Assembly (NCBI GenBank): GCA_027946355.1
Contig: JAPEUS010000029.1
Location: forward strand, 1 to 64,000
Direction: 5' to 3'
Length of the DNA: 64,000 nucleotides
From: Collariella sp. IMI 366227
Taxonomy: Eukaryota; Ascomycota; Sordariomycetes; Sordariales; Chaetomiaceae
Of this stretch, positions 11,952 through 21,706 are shown piece after piece. Each line of letters starts with the position of its first letter. Positions within the stretch are counted from its first letter, which is position 1. The translations under genes were made by a program, and so were the position numbers. The notes under the pieces are model-generated. The model was not told where the DNA came from, searched no databases, and worked only from the letters and a program-made list of their open reading frames with translations.

Positions 11952-12239
11952 GCGAGAGACGAGGCTGCCCTCCTCGCGCGCGGTGATTTACTCAGCAAGG
12001 CGAGTTTAGAGCTTATTCAATCATGCAGTTGAAAAGATGGGCCAGTCGAGGGTGGTGGGTTCGAGGTTGTTTTGGAAAAGGGGTGTTTATCTGTTGACAC
12101 TGATAGGTTCAGGGATAGCCGGTAGAGCTGTTGTTGACAGTTGTGGAATTTGAACCAGTTTAGGGCAACCAAAAATTTGGGTACGCATAAGAGACTTGGG
12201 TTTCTAAAAAGGAAGAAGACCATATTGCCAGCTTCCCAT

Positions 12240-12927
12240 GGACAGCCTTGCGACTTGACCCTCACCTCTCACATCTCCCTCCCTCCCTTCTCCCTCCTTG
12301 GCCACAACTCCGGCGCAATCTACACCCTCAACTCACTCCTCCATCTCCGCCACCTTCTCCACCCCACCCACCCCTACGCCGCGCTCTTTACCCGCCTCCA
12401 TCTCCACCCTCGCCTCCCTCGCCCCAACTGGGCTATCCACCGCTGGTACGAAGCCAGCCACTTTTCACGCAGCACGAGGTTACGCCAAAGTTGGGGCCGA
12501 GCGCGGCGCGGCCAGAGGTGGATAAATATGTGGAGACTGGGGGTGATAATGATGGGTGGAAAAGGGCGGTGAATGAGAAGGTTATGGAGTATGCAATGTT
12601 GGAGGGGATAGAGAGGGTGAATCAGGAGGCGTTGTTGTGCTTGAGGGTGGTGGGTTGGCAGGGGTGTGGGGCGTTTATTGGGTTGTTAAAGGAGGAGGAG
12701 AAGAGGAGGGAGGGGAGGGCGGAGGCAGATGTTTATTTTGCGGAGGAGGATACGTCGTCTAGAAATGCAGGGTCGAGATGGTTTGATGAGTTGTGGAAGG
12801 GGGAGAGTAAGGGGGTTGGGTGAGGTATAGGAGTGAGAATGTGCCCGGGACGCCGCATGAGACGGTTATGAGGACGGAGGTGGGGGCGTTGGAGAAGGCT
12901 TTTAAAAGGGTGGCGAGCATAGTATGA
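12240..12927 (+). pseudogene. Alpha/beta-hydrolase-like gene, broken by several frameshifts
   Basis: Three plus-strand frames carry consecutive parts of one protein. The first holds LLGHNSGAIYTLNSLLHLRH (12290-12390), which looks like the nucleophile elbow GHSSG with Ser replaced by Asn. The second holds SISTLASLAPTGLSTAGT (about 12390-12450). The third runs from about 12470 to 12823 with EKVMEYAMLEGIERVNQEA. The ending ENVPGTPHETVMRTEVGALE, closing at TGA 12925-12927, lies in a fourth segment after another shift. The N-terminus is missing and the catalytic Ser position is changed, so the product is probably inactive. The family assignment rests on the elbow and its surroundings. Confidence 0.65.
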
Positions 12928-13024
12928 CGGGTACGAGCCCCTATTGTAGAAAAGACCGGAGAACGATGGACGTGGAAATAAGAAAAGTACGAGTCTCAAC
13001 CCCCGGGTTGGCCGGCCTTATCAG

Positions 13025-15261
13025 CTAATTTTCAATCGCCATGTTCCAAGCAGCAGTCCCAAGCGGCCCAACAGCCTCTGGCCCCTGGGTTGCCTCAACA
13101 GCGATCTGGACATGCTCCACCCCAAGAGGGACCTTCTCCCGCGCAGCAACCAGCGTGGCAATGCGGACCGTATTCTTAATCTGCCGGCCGTTGATGGGTA
13201 GCACCGCAAGCTTGTCATACACCTCTGCCGTAAAGCTGTCATCGACACCAGCAAGCTTGGTGAAGTGCCGCCAAATATGCTCCTTCGCGGGGGCATCCAG
13301 ATCAGGATACCGCAGCGTCAGATGAATCCGGCTGTGGAATGCCCTGTCGATGGTCTCGCCACGGTTGGTCGTCATGAACAGGATCCCGCGGTAGTACTCA
13401 AGCAATCTGCAGACACAAGTCAATCAGCCATCTTCTTTTCATCTCCCAAATTGGAATCAAAACAAGAAATGTGAAAAGCTCACCTCAAAAACACTGCCAC
13501 CACCTCATTCCTCCCCAGATCCGACTCCGGCGTCCTCTCCTGCAGAAACACATCGCACTCATCCAGCAACAGCACCGCGTCCCACCGCTCGGCCAGCTCC
13601 AGCGCCCCCTGCAGCCGTTCATCTACATCCCCCGCGCTCATCCCCAGCTCCCCTGCACTTAGCACATACAGCGGACGGTGCACCTTATCAGCCACAGCCT
13701 CGGCAGTCAGCGTCTTGCCCGTGCCCGGGTTGCCGACGAGTAGGAGGATGACGCCGAGCCCCTTACCTTCGATGAGGTCGTCGAACATGGGATTTGCATC
13801 GGTGGCAGATGCGGTTTTGGCGGTGTTGCTGCTCCCTGGGTGGGCTTCGACAAAGGAGAGGATCAGGTCCTTGTAACTTGGAGGGACCATCAGGTTGGGG
13901 AAAGCAGTCTCGTTGAAGGAGATGGGCGAGACGCCTGACACGGAGAAAACGCCCCAGAGCTTGAGCTTGAGGGAGTAGCCGCGCAAGGTGGGGCTGCAGA
14001 GAAGAAGTTGGACATTGGTCAAGATGGTGGGGGCTGGGGATTTGGCTTGGGAGGAGGAGGGAAGGTCGTCGACGATGTATGGCATGGGTGGGTGCCTGGG
14101 GGATTCGGGATGGGTTGAACGGCCGTGGCGGTGGCGTCCTCTTCCATTAGGGCCCACGTACTCTAGCATGGCGAAGTCGGGGTTGTGCACATCGTCACTA
14201 ACGCTGATTGTGGGCTGGAGGGTGCCTGTGCCCAAGGGGGTTACCATGATGGGGTCGGAAAATCCCACGCGCTGTTGGAAGTAGCCGGCGACATCGATCA
14301 TAATGCGGCCCGAGGTCTGCCGGGCAGTGAGTAAGGGGAGGGGAGAAAAGACTGAAGGGTGCACTCACGTAGCGTTCCATCGGCTGGTTCATGTCTCGGC
14401 CTCCATGGTACTTCATAAGACCTGAGTACGCCAGGTAGTGGATGCCGGCAAGATCCTGGAACTTGTGGCCCCTGGTGATGGCTTTGGCCTTTGCCTCCTC
14501 TCCCATGGGATGGAACCCTATGGGGAACGCAGGTAGCTCGGTAATGTTCCGGGTGCCGCCGAAGGAACTGATTGTGATCAGCTCGTTTGCGTAACCGAAG
14601 CGGTTGCCATCGTAGTCGACGAATCTTGCATTCAGGCCAGCATATCGCCCCCTGTGGTTGTAGTCGCAGCCATCGACGACGTAAAAGCGCGCTTCTTCAT
14701 CAGGCTGACAGGCAATGACGGTCATCCCGGGCTTGAAAAGCGCCCAGAGAAGAGAGTAGGTAATGACGCCGTTCTCCAAAAGATCCGCAACCTCAGCCCT
14801 TGTGTCTCGCAGCTCGGCATAGACCGTGTCATACAACAATTGCGTGTAAGAAGCGGACTCGGGGTCCTCCCGCTTCTGGCGCTCCAAAATCTCGGTGAAG
14901 CGATCCCAAACGTGATGGAACGGCTGGAACGGCGCCTTAAAGACGAGCTTTTTGAGGGAAGCGGTGACCCCCTTGTACCCTTCAAAAACCTCGGCGAGCG
15001 TCCTCTTCAGGGACGGGCTTTGAACGACGATGGAGTGGAGGCCGAGAGGCTTCTCGCGATTGTCGCCGTGAGCCTTGCGCATGCGCACCACCAGCGCCTT
15101 CTGCTTGGACTCGAGCTGGTCTTCAGCGGTAACGCGCAGATCGTCGGGTATGTGGTAACCCAGTTTATGCAGCATTTACATGTCTCTTTGCCCTCGTAGA
15201 GAGTTTGGATGGCACGCTCAGAGCCCTCGGCGGCCATCGACGGGACAACCAAAGCTTCCAT
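13025..15261 (-). CDS. AAA ATPase with N-terminal DUF7025-type domain
   Basis: Exons are 14369-15261, 13484-14316 and 13025-13406, with canonical introns of 52 and 77 nt. The N-terminal half resembles the DUF7025 region of fungal AAA proteins (ALVVRMRKAHG, LHSIVVQSPSLK, WALFKPG). The C-terminal AAA module has Walker A GNPGTGKTLTAEAVA, Walker B AVLLLDECDVFLQ and sensor-1 GILFMTTNR, then an Arg-containing HSRIHLTLRYPDLD. Such proteins are common in Sordariomycetes; their substrates are unknown. The total coding length is one base short of a multiple of three. The frame of the first exon (YEGKETCKCCINWVTTYP) passes into DDLRVTAEDQLESKQK only if one base is restored near 15145-15149. With it, the protein has 702 residues. 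A 59-nt intron (15113-15171) would also restore frame but would delete conserved residues. Confidence 0.85.
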
Positions 15262-15974
15262 GGTGGGTTGTTAAGTTGGAACAAAACGTTGATGAGCCTG
15301 TTAGAATTCTGCTGTCACTGATAATGGAACAAGGAAGAATGAGAGATGTAATTTAGAAAGGGTTGCATCAATGACGACGGGAGGATGAAGCTCTTAATTT
15401 TCCTGAACTCAAAGGCAACCCCAGGCCCCCAGTGCCTTCTCCATCGAGTCTTTGCCCGTCGATTAGTCCACCATCTACGCACATGAGGCGTCCAAGTCCT
15501 AGGCTTCTTGATGCGGCAGTAAATGGTCCGCATTTGCGGCCGGCCAGGCAGAAACGGGAGGCAGCAGTGCAGCATTTGGTCCTCAATGCAAGGCGTCCTG
15601 CGGAGGAAAGGCAGACAGCAAGGCGATCATCCAATCCAAGCCTTGAACGAGAAGAAAGTGGCCAATAGAATATTCAAATGTGGTTGGTGGTCTTTTTTTG
15701 AAAGCAGAAGAGGGCAATTTTGGGCAGCCAATCGTTCGTTGTCTCTTTCTTCAGCTTAGTTTGAGAATTTGAGCGGTGATTTGTTGAACTTGGGATTGCC
15801 CTTCTTTCAAACTTATCCAGATGGGCAGATGGATTTTATTTTACCCGGGGCCACTAGGCCTACTTTGGGTGGTGCTGTGGTAGTAATGCTGGAAACCTTC
15901 GGGACAAATGTGATCCGTCCGGGACCGTTTCCTCCTGTCCTCCCTTCATCAACTCCGGGCGAGGTCAACCCACG
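15262..15974. other. Divergent intergenic region
   Basis: This lies between the divergent AAA and F-box genes. It holds both 5' flanks. No gene, RNA or repeat was recognised. Confidence 0.5.
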
Positions 15975-17801
15975 ATGGAACATCCGGGCCGTGTCAGTTG
16001 GCGTACGCCCGCGCCGTTGGAGACTCTACCCCTTCACGTCTTTGAGTATCTCTGTACCTACATACCAAGACGCGGCCTGTCCTCCCTTTCGTTGACCAGC
16101 ACCTTCTGTGGAAAGGCAACCTCCCGAGAACGCTTCTCTGAGCTGCGGTTTAACATACATGATCACGCCAAACTACGTCGTGACTTGCAACGGTGGACCG
16201 CCGTCCTTGGCCGCAATGACGGGTTTCGGCACGTACGCCGTCTTGTTGTAGTTGGCTTTATGCTCGATAATAACTACGACAGCGACAGCGATAGCGACAG
16301 CGGTAGCGACAAAGACAGGAACACTGACAGTGACGGTGGCAGCGAGAGCGAGTCTGAGGGCCTCACGTTTTCCCCCAGCACTCCCCGTTTAACAGCAGAG
16401 CACAAGAGGGCTCAAAACGAGGCCTGGCTGCCCTTTGCAAAGTTTCTCGGTCAGATTCCTGGTCTGAAAGACCTCGTGTATGCGTGCACACAACAGTTGC
16501 CTCGATGTGTCCTCGACGCAATGCACCAGCATCATCCACAAAGCCGCCTACACATAAGGACCTTCAGCCTCCGTAGCCTCTATCGGAAGAGCGACGAGCA
16601 GCACGACATGGACGCAGATGAACTCGCACTTGTAACATCGCCTTGCCTATACAGCGCTCACGCTAAGTGTGTGGACTACAACACGACCTTTGGCTACAAC
16701 AGGGAAGTCGTGGAGGACATGGTGTCAAAATACACTCTCCACCTGAGGCGAGTACACATGTACTATTCAACCGTGCCAGACTCCTATTTGCCCCCCGGCA
16801 GGAAGCCCCCTTGGAACGGCTTTCCGCACCCGAGTTCAGACCATCACTCTCGCCCAAGCCCTCGCCTGCCTTCAATCGGCCGTTTAGAGACACTCATTCT
16901 CTCCGGCGGCTGCGCCTTTCTCTACTCTGGAGCCCAACAACTCTCAACCTGGACCGAACGCACCGACTTCAGCTACCTCAGACACTTCAAAATGGACTGC
17001 CAGCTCTCCCTCACTAGCCTCATCACCCTCACTTCCCTCGCCGACACCAACCAATTCCGTTCCCTCCGCTCCCTCCACCTCCGCATCTTCTCCTCCGTAA
17101 CCCTCGAAAACATCGGCGACGCCCTCGACTCTCCCACCAGCCTCTTCCTCCAGGCCCTCCCCCCTCTCAACCGCCTCTCCCTTACCAACTACTTCGGCGT
17201 CCTCACCCTCTCCGTCATCCTCGCCCACCACGGCCCGACCCTCCACAGTCTCCATCTCGCCCCCAACCCCAAAACAACTACCACTAGCAGCCTCATCACC
17301 TTCCATCGCTCTACTACGCCCCCCTTCTACCACAGCGCCACCATCGTCGCACAAATTGCCACCCACTGCCCTCGCCTCGAGTACCTTGGCCTGCCTGTGC
17401 AGCGGCAGCAGGGCGGACCCCAAGAAGTGGCGGCCTACCGCGCGCTGGGCAAACTGCGCCGGCTGGAGCGCGTCGAGCTGTTTCTAAACTGTGGTGTCTT
17501 ACCGGTTTTGGTTCTCGGATGTGCGGGGAGTGCGGCTGAGGAGGCGCAGGCTGAGAGGGAGGCCGAGGCGGAGTTTTTGCGCAAGTTGATGGTCAACTCC
17601 GCGGTCGATGAAGTGCTGGCAAGAGCCATCTTTGGGGAAATTGCAGGTGCTGGCGGGGTGTTGTTGGAGAGGCTGGGGGTTAAGCCTGCGGTGCCGGCAG
17701 TAAGTTTGGATGACTGGGGGCAGTTGGCGAGGTGGGTTGCAAGGCGCTGGGTGTGTAGAAAGAGATGGGGGGAGAAGGGGTTGGTGGTGGTGAGGAGGTG
17801 A
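15975..17801 (+). CDS. F-box-like protein with Ser/Asp-rich insert
   Basis: This single-exon gene of 608 residues has an F-box-like segment near residues 16-60 (LETLPLHVFEYLCTYIPRRG, then LSLTSTFCGKA). F-boxes bind Skp1 and recruit substrates to SCF ubiquitin ligases. An acidic repeat DSDSDSDSGSD followed by more Ser/Glu occurs around residues 103-130. The C-terminal half contains leucine-rich stretches (LETLILSGG, LRSLHLRIF, LHSLHLAPN), as in fungal F-box/LRR-like proteins, and would hold the substrate-binding part. The start is the first ATG of the long frame and precedes the F-box by a normal distance. The target is unknown. Confidence 0.8.
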   Translation: MEHPGRVSWRTPAPLETLPLHVFEYLCTYIPRRGLSSLSLTSTFCGKATSRERFSELRFNIHDHAKLRRDLQRWTAVLGRNDGFRHVRRLVVVGFMLDNNYDSDSDSDSGSDKDRNTDSDGGSESESEGLTFSPSTPRLTAEHKRAQNEAWLPFAKFLGQIPGLKDLVYACTQQLPRCVLDAMHQHHPQSRLHIRTFSLRSLYRKSDEQHDMDADELALVTSPCLYSAHAKCVDYNTTFGYNREVVEDMVSKYTLHLRRVHMYYSTVPDSYLPPGRKPPWNGFPHPSSDHHSRPSPRLPSIGRLETLILSGGCAFLYSGAQQLSTWTERTDFSYLRHFKMDCQLSLTSLITLTSLADTNQFRSLRSLHLRIFSSVTLENIGDALDSPTSLFLQALPPLNRLSLTNYFGVLTLSVILAHHGPTLHSLHLAPNPKTTTTSSLITFHRSTTPPFYHSATIVAQIATHCPRLEYLGLPVQRQQGGPQEVAAYRALGKLRRLERVELFLNCGVLPVLVLGCAGSAAEEAQAEREAEAEFLRKLMVNSAVDEVLARAIFGEIAGAGGVLLERLGVKPAVPAVSLDDWGQLARWVARRWVCRKRWGEKGLVVVRR

Positions 17802-18379
17802 AGAAGAGGGGTCTATACCGGATCAGTGTTTTGGTGAGCGTAGAGGAGTGTAGGGGTTGTGGGAGAAGTTGTGGCCGGCGAGAGGGGATTGGAGGATGGG
17901 TGGTCGAGTTTCCCGCTTGTGGGATAGGAAGAGGGTTGGATGTGCAACTGTTAGCTATGTGAGTTGGTGTAATGGAGATTGGAGACTAGCTGTAACGTTA
18001 AGCTAACATGCAATTCAAAGATAAATCAACAAGGGAGAGCCACTTGCTATAGTTGAAGAAACAAAAATGAGTTGAGTATCCAAATGCAGCATTGCGTAAT
18101 GTGTACTCAGAATGAGGGGCATACCGGTTGTACAGATTGTAAGAGCCAGTCTAGATTCAGGTATGTCAGTTCCTGGCTTCGAAGTGGTCCATAATGCGAT
18201 GATAATCTCGGAAATACAAGAAATTTGACGAACAAGAGATCAAAACACAAAGAAAACTGGAAGAAAACCTAGTCGTATCACTGTCATCAAACCAGATAAA
18301 AACATAACAAAAAAGCCCAAAGCCCCTCAACCACCAACAATCCGAATCCCAAGAAACATATCGATATACACACACCCAT
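17802..18379. other. Intergenic region
   Basis: This is the 3' flank of the F-box gene. It turns AT-rich after 18000. No gene was recognised. Confidence 0.5.
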
Positions 18380-19250
18380 CCAACTCTCTCTGCTTCTTTC
18401 GCGGGTTGTGTTGGTGGGGAGGTACCAGGTTAGGACGAGGCGGTCTGATGAGGGGGTGGTGGAAGTAGGAACGGAGGAGGTGGTGGATGTTGTGCGATTG
18501 CGGTTGGGAATTATTGTGGAAGTTGGGTAGGGTTGTTGCTGGTGACAGTGGTTTTCGGTGGAGGCGGAGGCGGGGATCCAGATCGAAACGGCGGTGTCAC
18601 CGCAAGAGGCGAGACAGACTGGGTAGAGCGGTTTGGAGGGCTGTATAGTCGGGGACGCAGACGCGGTAGGGCTTGTGGCGCTCTTCATTGAGGAGGGAGG
18701 CCAGGTATTAGCGTGGAGCTTGGGAGTTGAGTTTGGCTTCGGATATGGGCTTCATATGCCAGGCGATGAGGATGGTTGAAAGTGTGCGGGGAGAGTCGCC
18801 TGGTCGGGGGCCAGCGGCGGCGATGAGGAAGGGGGAGTCTGAGCTGTAGATGAGCTCGGAATATTTTGGTACGAGAGGGAGATCCGTCTTGAGAAGTTCG
18901 ATGGAGTGGTTCGGGTCACTGTGAAAAGGGGATTTGGCGCTGGGATGGCGGGACAGGAAGTAGCGGTCGATGCGGTCTATCTCGAGACAAAACACAGCCA
19001 GACCAGCGTAGCCGTTATGAAAGGCATCGCGCTGACTCGCTGCCCACCGATGCGCTTCTTCGATGACCTGGACCTTCTTTTCCCCGGAGCCGCCCTTGCC
19101 AAAGTTGTAGATTTCGAGATGGAGGCCGAAGTGGGTGGTGATAGCAATGAGAGTAAAATTCTCGGACAACATTGCATGGCTGCGGACGAAATACTCGCGT
19201 GGCCGCATCTTTGGCTGGACGCAGGACGTGATTTTGATTGTTCCATGTAG
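18380..19250 (-). pseudogene. Degraded gene for an uncharacterised fungal protein
   Basis: Protein-like segments follow one another on the minus strand but in different frames. MRPREYFVRSHAMLSENFTL through FLIAAAGPRPGDSPRTLSTI to ILIAWHMKPIS lies at 18708-19208. KPYRVCVPDYTALQTALP is at about 18620-18680. CLASCGDTAVSIWIPAS is at about 18560-18610, and DRLVLTWYLPTNTT is at about 18395-18445. Each piece looks conserved, yet the frames do not join through plausible introns. I do not know a function. It is either a pseudogene or a gene with several indel errors. Confidence 0.55.
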
Positions 19251-20188
19251 TGCGTTCTCGGGGACTGACTAAATCTTGACAACCTTGTTCTTTTGTTTGG
19301 TTACCACATAACATGAGCCTGGCAATGTGTCGATATGCAAGATCTCGGATCCCTTGTCCTTGTCTATGAGACGCCTCGAAGGGGTTATTTTGACGCACGC
19401 ATGATGTGGAGTTTGTATTGCCGGGGCTGAGACTTTAAGCTGACTCGATGTGGCTGAGGGCAGACTGGCCCATCGATTTAGGATACTCAGTGTCGGTGTT
19501 CGTCGATACTCAGGGGGGTGGTGAAGATGGGAACGGCGTCATCGGGCTCGGGGCCAAAAACCCTCGAGTCAGTGGCGGGCTTGTGGTGTATGTCGCTCGT
19601 GACGGTAGTTGGGGGCAGTAGTTGTCTTTCTCTTGGGCACCTTCCAGCCACTTATCCACAATCTGAGTAGGAGACTCCTCGAGCTGACGTGGCAAATCTG
19701 GGGATTCTGAGTTTGGCGGGAAGAACATGCCGTTGCTGCGCTTCCAGGCTCGCTTGTTCAATGACGACGGGGCTCGCTGGATGGATCGCTATGTGACTGC
19801 AGAAGGCTCGTTTATAGGCGACAACGTCGGGGAATCTGGGCAACGAAAAAGTGGTGTCTTCTCACGTTGATTAGGGCGGAGTGACGCAGGGTCATTTTTA
19901 TAAAAGGACAGGTGAACGCTTCTCCTGGGATACCATGGGTCGGGATTGTTTTTGGAAGGCTAAGATTGGCGGATTCGGTCAAGTCTGTTGATGGCTGATG
20001 GTTGGAGGCATTGCCGTTCTCAGTTGTGTTCGTCCCTTTTTCTGTGAGCCCGGTCTCTGCTTTGGTCCCTGTGGTCCTGCGCTGGTCAACACTACATTGC
20101 AGCGACATTGTATAGGAGATGCCGTCTGGGGAGTCGTACTCAGCGGCCTCCTGCCTTGAGGGAAGTTTGTTCGGGCATGGGAGGCAGC
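19251..20188. other. Region without a supportable gene
   Basis: Minus-strand frames at 19510-19761 and 19812-20192 are low-complexity Ser/Thr/Pro-rich sequence. They could be a disordered downstream part of the gene at 20189-20802, but I cannot connect them. Confidence 0.4.
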
Positions 20189-20802
20189 TCATCCCCCGTC
20201 GAGATATAAGGACAATACCGATTCAAACTCGTCGTTGCCGTTCGCCGTGAATTTCCTCCTCGTCTGAAGCCGCTCTACGTTAGATACTACCCTCTCTTCG
20301 GCGGCATCTTTATCAATCATTTTTGTCTCGGGGATTGGCACTGCGCAACGTTAGCGAGTCAAACACACAGGCCCGCCGGTCCAGAGCCAGAATAATAGGA
20401 TTCATACAGAGTTGCTATATCCAGAAGCCAATTCAAAGCTTCGCGGTATGTTGCTAAACGGTTTCGATAGGCCGAACTCTCTGGCCGCCCAAGTTCGAGC
20501 CACTTTGCGGCCTCGGACCATCGCTTTAGGATGGTGTCGACGTGGATCAGGACGTTGCCGCAGCTCTCCAGGACCAAGAGCATATGCAGTTGGAGTCGCA
20601 AGGGAACTTTAGTCTCAACCACAAGCACATCCAGCACCAGGCGCAATTTGGAGAGCTCGCGGGTGACGGTGGCGAGGTCGGGATGGGAGACACAGAGGGA
20701 GCGGATGAAGCCCCGGATAATGGCCGAGGTGGAGAAGATACCGGAGACGAGGTACTCAATGGGTCGGGCGATTGTCTGCATCTTTGGTAGTTCTATAGTC
20801 AT
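20189..20802 (-). CDS. Hypothetical protein resembling fungal N-terminal helical domains
   Basis: The frame from 20802 encodes about 145 helical residues (IRGFIRSLCVSHPDLATVTR, ELSKLRLVLDVLVVET, LESCGNVLIHVDTILKRW). The pattern is like the helical N-terminal domains that precede effector or STAND modules in many fungal proteins. A second open segment (AAEERVVSNVERLQTRRKFT) ends at TGA 20189-20191 and is probably joined through an intron near 20340-20420. A donor GTATGA at about 20418 and an acceptor GCAG at about 20350 exist, but their phases disagree by one base, so the junction is unresolved. No catalytic motif is visible. Confidence 0.5.
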
Positions 20803-21706
20803 TCTGGACTGAGTGGCGACGCAATTGTCTGGTATCCAGCTGGGCTCTTTTTCCGAGGTCCGATCGAGTTGATAGCGTGGGCGGTGTCACCACCCGCATC
20901 GCTATGGTCCATGCAGCGACGATCAGGGTCCAAGGCAACAGCTGACAAGATGGAACGCGGGAATGTCTTTGATCGGGTGGCAAGGGAGCAGGAACTTGTG
21001 CTTAACCCGGACCTGCTGGTGTGGGAATTTTGGGCATGGCGAGGCAAACAAGGGGACGGTTTTCGGGGTGTCTGCGTCGATTAAGTTCTATCATGTCGTG
21101 TGTCCTCCTTTGGACGTTGTCCTCTGGATGTTCTTTCAAGCGCCAAAAGACAAAGAGTGTGGCCCATGGAAAAGACGAAACGCTTGACTAAAAGGGAAGT
21201 TGGAGCTCTTGTCTCCCTAATCCAGGGGTCGGAAAGGGCAGGTAACTGCATTCGTGGAATATGTCGCTGGGCTGCGAAGGGAGATCTGAAACTGGGAGGT
21301 TTGCTCAAGTTTGCTGCAACCGGTGTAATGTTAGGTAAATTAAAAAGATAGTTCCTCGATGTTGACGCAACAGAGTGGAAGACAAGAGAGCGTAAAATTC
21401 CAGTGTTCCTGGTGATGGCTCCTATAGCTCAGCTTCCATTCAGTTTCCCTCGATTTCATCCTTGCCGTTTTTCTCTGCGCAAATCTTCAAAGGAAGAGGG
21501 TCTGCCAACTGCACAATACTAAGAAAACGGCACGTGGCAACGAAGATCACTGACAAGGTCATGGAATAAAAAGTTAGTCAACCTCATCGTACCCGTGACA
21601 CAACATTCAGAGCAGCAGAGTAGAGGACACCGAGAAACATCTGTGTTGATTCAACCGACTCCTGAGCACAGCTGAGGCCGACCTTCATCCAGGGGGGTTC
21701 CCATAA
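20803..21706. other. Intergenic region
   Basis: No gene was recognised. Small open frames on both strands lack family features. Confidence 0.5.
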
